Source: an uncultured Collinsella sp.
GTDB lineage: Bacteria > Actinomycetota > Coriobacteriia > Coriobacteriales > Coriobacteriaceae
NCBI GenBank assembly: GCA_900542825.1
Contig: UQOY01000001.1
Location: 310,001-374,000, forward strand
DNA: 64,000 nucleotides
Reading direction: 5' to 3'
Shown: one piece after another, positions 60,016 through 64,000 of the stretch
Layout of the letters: each line of letters opens with the position of its first letter
Numbering within the stretch: position 1 is the stretch's first letter
Notes under the pieces: generated by a model
The model's input: only the letters and a program-made list of their open reading frames with translations
The model's database searches: none
What the model was told of the DNA's origin: nothing
Program-made: the position numbers and the translations under genes

Positions 60016-60048
60016 GGCCGTCTGGGATACCGGACGGCCTCTTTCTTG
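60016..60048 (+). terminator. Hairpin between the two flavoprotein genes
   Basis: GGCCGTC (60016-60022) pairs with GACGGCC (60033-60039), followed by TCTTTCTT. It may terminate part of the upstream transcripts. Confidence 0.6.
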
Positions 60049-60065
60049 CCTCTAAGGAGACCTCG

Positions 60066-61706
60066 ATGATCGAAATCACCCAAGTCAACGCGTCGCTCGA
60101 TGAAGCCGGCGACGAAGCCGCCTGCCTTGCTATTGGCAGACGTGCCGTCAAACGAGCCCTGCGATGCGATGATTCCCAGATTAAAGCCATTGAGCTCCAT
60201 CGCAAGTCAATCGACGCCCGTAAAAAGCGAGATGTTCATTTTATATTGAGCTTTCGAGTTGAGCTGACAAGCTCCCGACTCGAGCAGGAGGTGGTCGACC
60301 GCGTCGCTGAGCGCAACCGCTCGCGCATCCGCATGGTTGACGGCGAGGCCCCTTCATTCCCCAACCCTGTCCCGAATACACCCAAGGGGCGTCCCGTCGT
60401 TGTCGGCGCCGGTTGCGCCGGTCTCTTCGCCGCCCTGACCCTTGCCGAAGCGGGCCTTAAACCCCTGCTCATCGAGCGCGGCGACCCCGCATTTCGCCGC
60501 TCGGAAGCGATTGACCTCTTTCTTAAGGAGCGTATCCTCGACCCCGAAAGCAATATCCAATTTGGCCTGGGTGGCGCGGGGACCTTCTCGGACGGCAAGC
60601 TCAACACGGGAACCAAGAATCCTGCCCATCGACTGATTCTTGAGACCTTCGTCGAAGCGGGCTCACCTCGCGACATCCTGTGGGACGCCAAGCCGCACAT
60701 TGGCTCCGACATCCTCCCCGCCGTCGTCACCAACATTTCTCAGCGCATCGAGCAGCTCGGTGGAACCGTTCGCTATCGAACGAAACTCGTTGACATTCAC
60801 ACTGACACATCTGGCGCCATTGTCGGTATCGACGTCCGATCGTCTCAGGACACGACAAGCGAGTCAATCAACACAAAGCATCTCATTCTCGCTTGCGGTC
60901 ATTCTGCCCGCGACGTATTCGAGGTTCTCAAAACCCATGACGTTGCCCTCGCGCAAAAGACCTTTGCCATGGGTGTGCGCATCGAGCATCCACAGCGCGA
61001 CATCGACCGTGCCCAATATGGCCCCTCGGCGGGGCACCCGGCACTCGGAGCAGCCCCCTACAAGCTTGTCGCCCATCTCCCCAACGGCCGCAGCGTGTTC
61101 TCGTTTTGTATGTGCCCCGGCGGACAGGTTGTCGCTGCCTCTTCCGAGCAGGGCCATCTGTGCGTCAACGGTGCCAGCCTCAATGCTCGCGACGGGCGCA
61201 ACGCAAATGCCGCTCTCCTCGTTAACGTCACACCTGACGACCTTCCCAGCGACGATCCGCTCGCAGGCATTGAGCTCCAGCGCGCCTGCGAGCGAACCGC
61301 CTATCGCCTGGGTGGCTCTAACTGGAACGCGCCGGCACAGCTCGTCGGAGATTTCCTTGCTAGACGCGCCAGCACGGCACCCGGAAAGGTAAAACCAACC
61401 TATCCACTTGGCGTGACTTGGACGGCGATTGACGATGCCCTCCCGCAGCATATCGTCGAATCGCTTCGTTTGGGAATTCCCCTGCTCGGTAAGAAACTGC
61501 GTGGCTATGACCGCCCCGATGCGGTCCTCACCGGTGTTGAGACACGCTCGAGCTCTCCGGTCACCGTTACTCGAGACCGGCAATGCCACGCTGTATCGAC
61601 CCCGGGGCTCTACCCTTGCGGCGAGGGGGCCGGATATGCCGGCGGCATCATGAGCGCCGCTACCGATGGCATCCGTTGCGCCAAAGCCCTCATTGCTGAT
61701 CTCTAG
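60066..61706 (+). CDS. FAD-dependent dehydrogenase (COG2509-like)
   Basis: A 546-residue flavoprotein. Residues ~1-90 form a small N-terminal domain with charged RKSIDARKKRDVHF; then the FAD fold PVVVGAGCAGLFAALTLAEAG, the family segment FGLGGAGTFSDGKLNTGTK, and a C-terminal GLYPCGEGAGYAGGIMSAATDG. The family is often annotated as NAD(FAD)-utilising dehydrogenase; the substrate is unknown. AAGGAG precedes the ATG at 60066. Confidence 0.9.
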   Translation: MIEITQVNASLDEAGDEAACLAIGRRAVKRALRCDDSQIKAIELHRKSIDARKKRDVHFILSFRVELTSSRLEQEVVDRVAERNRSRIRMVDGEAPSFPNPVPNTPKGRPVVVGAGCAGLFAALTLAEAGLKPLLIERGDPAFRRSEAIDLFLKERILDPESNIQFGLGGAGTFSDGKLNTGTKNPAHRLILETFVEAGSPRDILWDAKPHIGSDILPAVVTNISQRIEQLGGTVRYRTKLVDIHTDTSGAIVGIDVRSSQDTTSESINTKHLILACGHSARDVFEVLKTHDVALAQKTFAMGVRIEHPQRDIDRAQYGPSAGHPALGAAPYKLVAHLPNGRSVFSFCMCPGGQVVAASSEQGHLCVNGASLNARDGRNANAALLVNVTPDDLPSDDPLAGIELQRACERTAYRLGGSNWNAPAQLVGDFLARRASTAPGKVKPTYPLGVTWTAIDDALPQHIVESLRLGIPLLGKKLRGYDRPDAVLTGVETRSSSPVTVTRDRQCHAVSTPGLYPCGEGAGYAGGIMSAATDGIRCAKALIADL

Positions 61707-61712
61707 TCCACT

Positions 61713-61764
61713 AAATAGCACTGCCCCCGAACTGCGCGAGAAGCCGGGGGCAGTGCTTTATTTC
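61713..61764. terminator. Bidirectional terminator between the flavoprotein gene and uvrB
   Basis: A perfect 13-bp stem AGCACTGCCCCCG (61717-61729) with 61745-61757, followed by TTTATTT on the plus strand and TATTTAG on the minus strand. It serves convergent genes. Confidence 0.9.
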
Positions 61765-63998
61765 TTAAACCGCGCGCCCTGGCGTTTTCTGCCCGAAGCG
61801 AACGTAGAGCCTTTGCGGGCCTGCGAGCGCAAGCGCTCAATCGTCTCGTCCTCAGTCGCACCCTCAAGCATCGCTCTAATCTGAACGACTGCATCGCGCA
61901 GACGCGCTGCCTCCTCGAAGTCCATGGCAGCAGAAGCACTGCGCATATCTTCCTCCATGGTCTCAACGATCCGCACAAGCTCGTCATGCGGCAGTTCTTC
62001 CAACTGCTCCGCAAGTGTCTGCTCGGACGACGCCGTCTCCGGCGCAGCACCCTCGCCGTTTTCATCGGGCGTATAGAATGCGCCATGGCCAAGAGAATCG
62101 CCTTTCGAGCGCCCCTTGGAACCCACGGTTTTTTCGGCCTCGGCAATAAAACTTGAGATGTCGTTGATGGCCTTGTGCACTGTCTTGGGCACAATGCCAT
62201 GCTCTTCGTTATATGCCATCTGAATCTCGCGTCGGCGCTGTGTCTCGTCGATTGCCTCTCTCATCGAATCGGTCACGACGTCTGCATACATAATGACTTC
62301 GCCGTCGGCATTACGGGCCGCACGACCAATCGTTTGAATCAGCGAACGGCGGTTGCGCAAAAAGCCTTCCTTGTCGGCATCGAGAATCGCCACCAGCGAG
62401 ACCTCTGGGAGGTCCAGGCCCTCGCGCAGCAAATTGATGCCCACCAGAACATCAATTTTGCCCTCGCGCAGCGTTCGCAGGATTTCGACACGGTCCATCG
62501 TCGCCGTATCGGAGTGCATGTAGTTGACCTTAATGCCAGCGTCGAGCAGGTGGTCGGTAAGGTCCTCTGCCATGCGTTTGGTCAGTGTGGTCACCAACAC
62601 GCGTTCCTTGCGGGCCACACGCTCGCGAATCTCATCCTCGAGATCATCGATTTGGCCGCGAACCGGACGAACGTCGATCTTGGGATCGAGCAGGCCGGTC
62701 GGTCGAATAATCTGTTCAACATCGTTTTGGCTCACGCGCAACTCATAGTCGCCCGGCGTGGCCGAGACGTAGATAAACTGCGGAATCCTCGCCTCAAACT
62801 CATCAAATCGGAGCGGCCGGTTATCGAGCGCCGAGGGCAGGCGAAAACCGTGCTCCACCAAGGTCACCTTACGCGAACGATCGCCCTCATGCATACCGCG
62901 AATCTGTGGCACCGTCACATGGCTCTCATCGATGATGCAGAGCATATCCTTGGGAAAGTAATCAATCAAAGTAAAGGGTGGCTCGCCCGGCTTGCGGCCA
63001 TCCAGATGGCGCGAGTAATTCTCGATGCCGTTACAAAATCCCATTGTCTCGAGCATCTCAAGATCATAATCGGTGCGCTGCTGTAGACGCTGCGCCTCGA
63101 GCAACTTGTCGGTCGCCTTGAGCTCTGCCACACGCTTCTCACACTCTTCGCTAATCGATTTAAGGGCTGCCTTAACCTTGGGCTTCTCGGTTACGTAATG
63201 CGATGCCGGCCACACGGGAATGGCCTCGTACTCACGAAGCATCTCGCCGGTGACCTCATCGATTTCGGCGATAAGCTCGACCTCATCGCCAAAGAACTCA
63301 AACCGCAACGGATGCTCGGCATAGGGCGGATACACGTCGACGACATCGCCACGCACGCGAAACGTACCGCGCGCCAAATCATAGTCATTGCGATCATATT
63401 GAATGTCGACGAGCGCGTGGATGAAGTCATCACGCTCGAGCGGCACCTTCTTGTCGACATTCGGCGCCAGCCCCGCATAGTCCTCAGGAGAGCCAATGCC
63501 ATAGATACAGGACACCGATGCAACGACGATCACATCGCGTCGAGAGAGCAGCGAGGCGGTCGCCTGATGGCGCAGCATCTCGACTTCTTCGTTGATCGAA
63601 GAATCCTTCTCAATATAGGTGTCGCTTTGCGGCACATACGCCTCGGGCTGATAGTAATCGTAATACGATACGAAATAGACAACGGAGTTATTGGGGAAAA
63701 ACTCCTTGAGCTCGCTTGCAAGCTGAGCGGCAAGGGTCTTATTGGGAGCCATGACGAGCGTCGGCTTACCCAAGGCCTCAATGGTTTTGGCCATCGTAAA
63801 AGTCTTACCCGAACCAGTTACACCCAGCAAAACCTGATAACGGTCTCCGTCCCTCACGCCCTGCACAAGCGACTCAATGGCCTTGGGCTGGGAACCGGCA
63901 GGCTCATAGGGAGAAACGACTTCAAACGGCACCTCAGAGCCCTCAACGCCAAAGCGTTTAAGTTCACCGCCAACGCGTTCTACTTCAAATTCCGCCAT
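61758..63998 (-). CDS. uvrB: Excinuclease ABC subunit B
   Basis: A 746-residue helicase-like protein: SPYEPAGSQPKAIESL, Walker A GVTGSGKTFTMA, the beta-hairpin segment YYDYYQPEAYVP, Walker B (CIIDESHV), motif VI IQTIGRAARN and a C-terminal UVR motif (~660-700). It verifies damage and hands it to UvrC. The ATG at 63996-63998 is two bases from the window edge, so its ribosome binding site, and any longer start, cannot be judged. Confidence 0.96.
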   Translation of the reverse strand: MAEFEVERVGGELKRFGVEGSEVPFEVVSPYEPAGSQPKAIESLVQGVRDGDRYQVLLGVTGSGKTFTMAKTIEALGKPTLVMAPNKTLAAQLASELKEFFPNNSVVYFVSYYDYYQPEAYVPQSDTYIEKDSSINEEVEMLRHQATASLLSRRDVIVVASVSCIYGIGSPEDYAGLAPNVDKKVPLERDDFIHALVDIQYDRNDYDLARGTFRVRGDVVDVYPPYAEHPLRFEFFGDEVELIAEIDEVTGEMLREYEAIPVWPASHYVTEKPKVKAALKSISEECEKRVAELKATDKLLEAQRLQQRTDYDLEMLETMGFCNGIENYSRHLDGRKPGEPPFTLIDYFPKDMLCIIDESHVTVPQIRGMHEGDRSRKVTLVEHGFRLPSALDNRPLRFDEFEARIPQFIYVSATPGDYELRVSQNDVEQIIRPTGLLDPKIDVRPVRGQIDDLEDEIRERVARKERVLVTTLTKRMAEDLTDHLLDAGIKVNYMHSDTATMDRVEILRTLREGKIDVLVGINLLREGLDLPEVSLVAILDADKEGFLRNRRSLIQTIGRAARNADGEVIMYADVVTDSMREAIDETQRRREIQMAYNEEHGIVPKTVHKAINDISSFIAEAEKTVGSKGRSKGDSLGHGAFYTPDENGEGAAPETASSEQTLAEQLEELPHDELVRIVETMEEDMRSASAAMDFEEAARLRDAVVQIRAMLEGATEDETIERLRSQARKGSTFASGRKRQGARFKK

Positions 63999-64000
63999 GG

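Overview
The window looks like a chromosomal segment of a host-associated anaerobic actinobacterium of the class Coriobacteriia, most likely Collinsella or a close relative. This is inferred from GC-rich coding DNA, the actinobacterial gene order uvrC-rapZ-whiA-gapA-pgk-tpiA-secG, a class III (oxygen-sensitive) ribonucleotide reductase as the only nrd system seen, two Opp/Dpp-family uptake systems and a complete sialic-acid catabolic operon. No sequence search was possible, so the genus is a guess. I see no CRISPR array, insertion sequence, prophage or rRNA.

Layout. 1-13.6 kb holds single genes and short operons: a ketopantoate-reductase-like protein, a secreted coiled-coil protein, metY with a divergent LysR regulator and a probable leader peptide, rnhA, a Gfo/Idh oxidoreductase, acylphosphatase, a PerR repressor, a HAD phosphatase, a UreE-like/SlyD-like FKBP pair, an M19 dipeptidase and a YgjP peptidase. 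11.3-16.5 kb is one minus-strand block, nrdD-nrdG-folE-HD-folB, headed by a promoter with NrdR boxes. 16.9-22.9 kb has five tRNA genes (Val, Gly, Gly, Cys, Gly) plus tRNA-Leu, a GH13 alpha-glucosidase, and a partner-switching pair made of a PAS/GAF/PP2C phosphatase and a fused STAS-HATPase protein. 23.5-29.4 kb is an oligopeptide ABC operon (oppABCDF).

29.7-36.9 kb is the conserved core block rapZ-whiA-gapA-pgk-tpiA-gpmI-secG. 36.9-47.3 kb is a sialic-acid operon: an Opp-family transporter of SatABCD type with a fused permease-ATPase, two AXE1-type esterases (one lacking its nucleophile), nanA, nanK and nanE. It lies exactly between uvrC and rapZ, which are normally neighbours in Actinobacteria, so it looks like a metabolic island in a conserved cluster. 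47.7-64 kb contains uvrC, murJ with an unusual repeat-bearing N-terminus, ybaK, uvrA (with a LexA-type box), an LtaS-like enzyme, an Mrp/NBP35 ATPase, two flavoprotein genes and uvrB. All three uvrABC genes therefore lie within about 16 kb.

How the genes work together. The sat/nan operon would import sialic acid, remove O-acetyl groups, cleave it to ManNAc and pyruvate, phosphorylate ManNAc and epimerise it to GlcNAc-6-P, which feeds glycolysis; the lower glycolytic genes follow directly downstream on the same strand. Intergenic DNA is rich in hairpins: ordinary terminators, intercistronic hairpins, and several very long nested palindromes around 13.6-14.0 and 23.0-23.5 kb. The most unusual signals are (1) an identical-position A/T palindrome upstream of all three tRNA promoters, (2) triple-nested perfect palindromes, (3) three PxETAV(F/Y)L repeats in MurJ, (4) the STAS-HATPase fusion, (5) the pseudo-esterase, and (6) the cysteine-codon leader peptide before metY.
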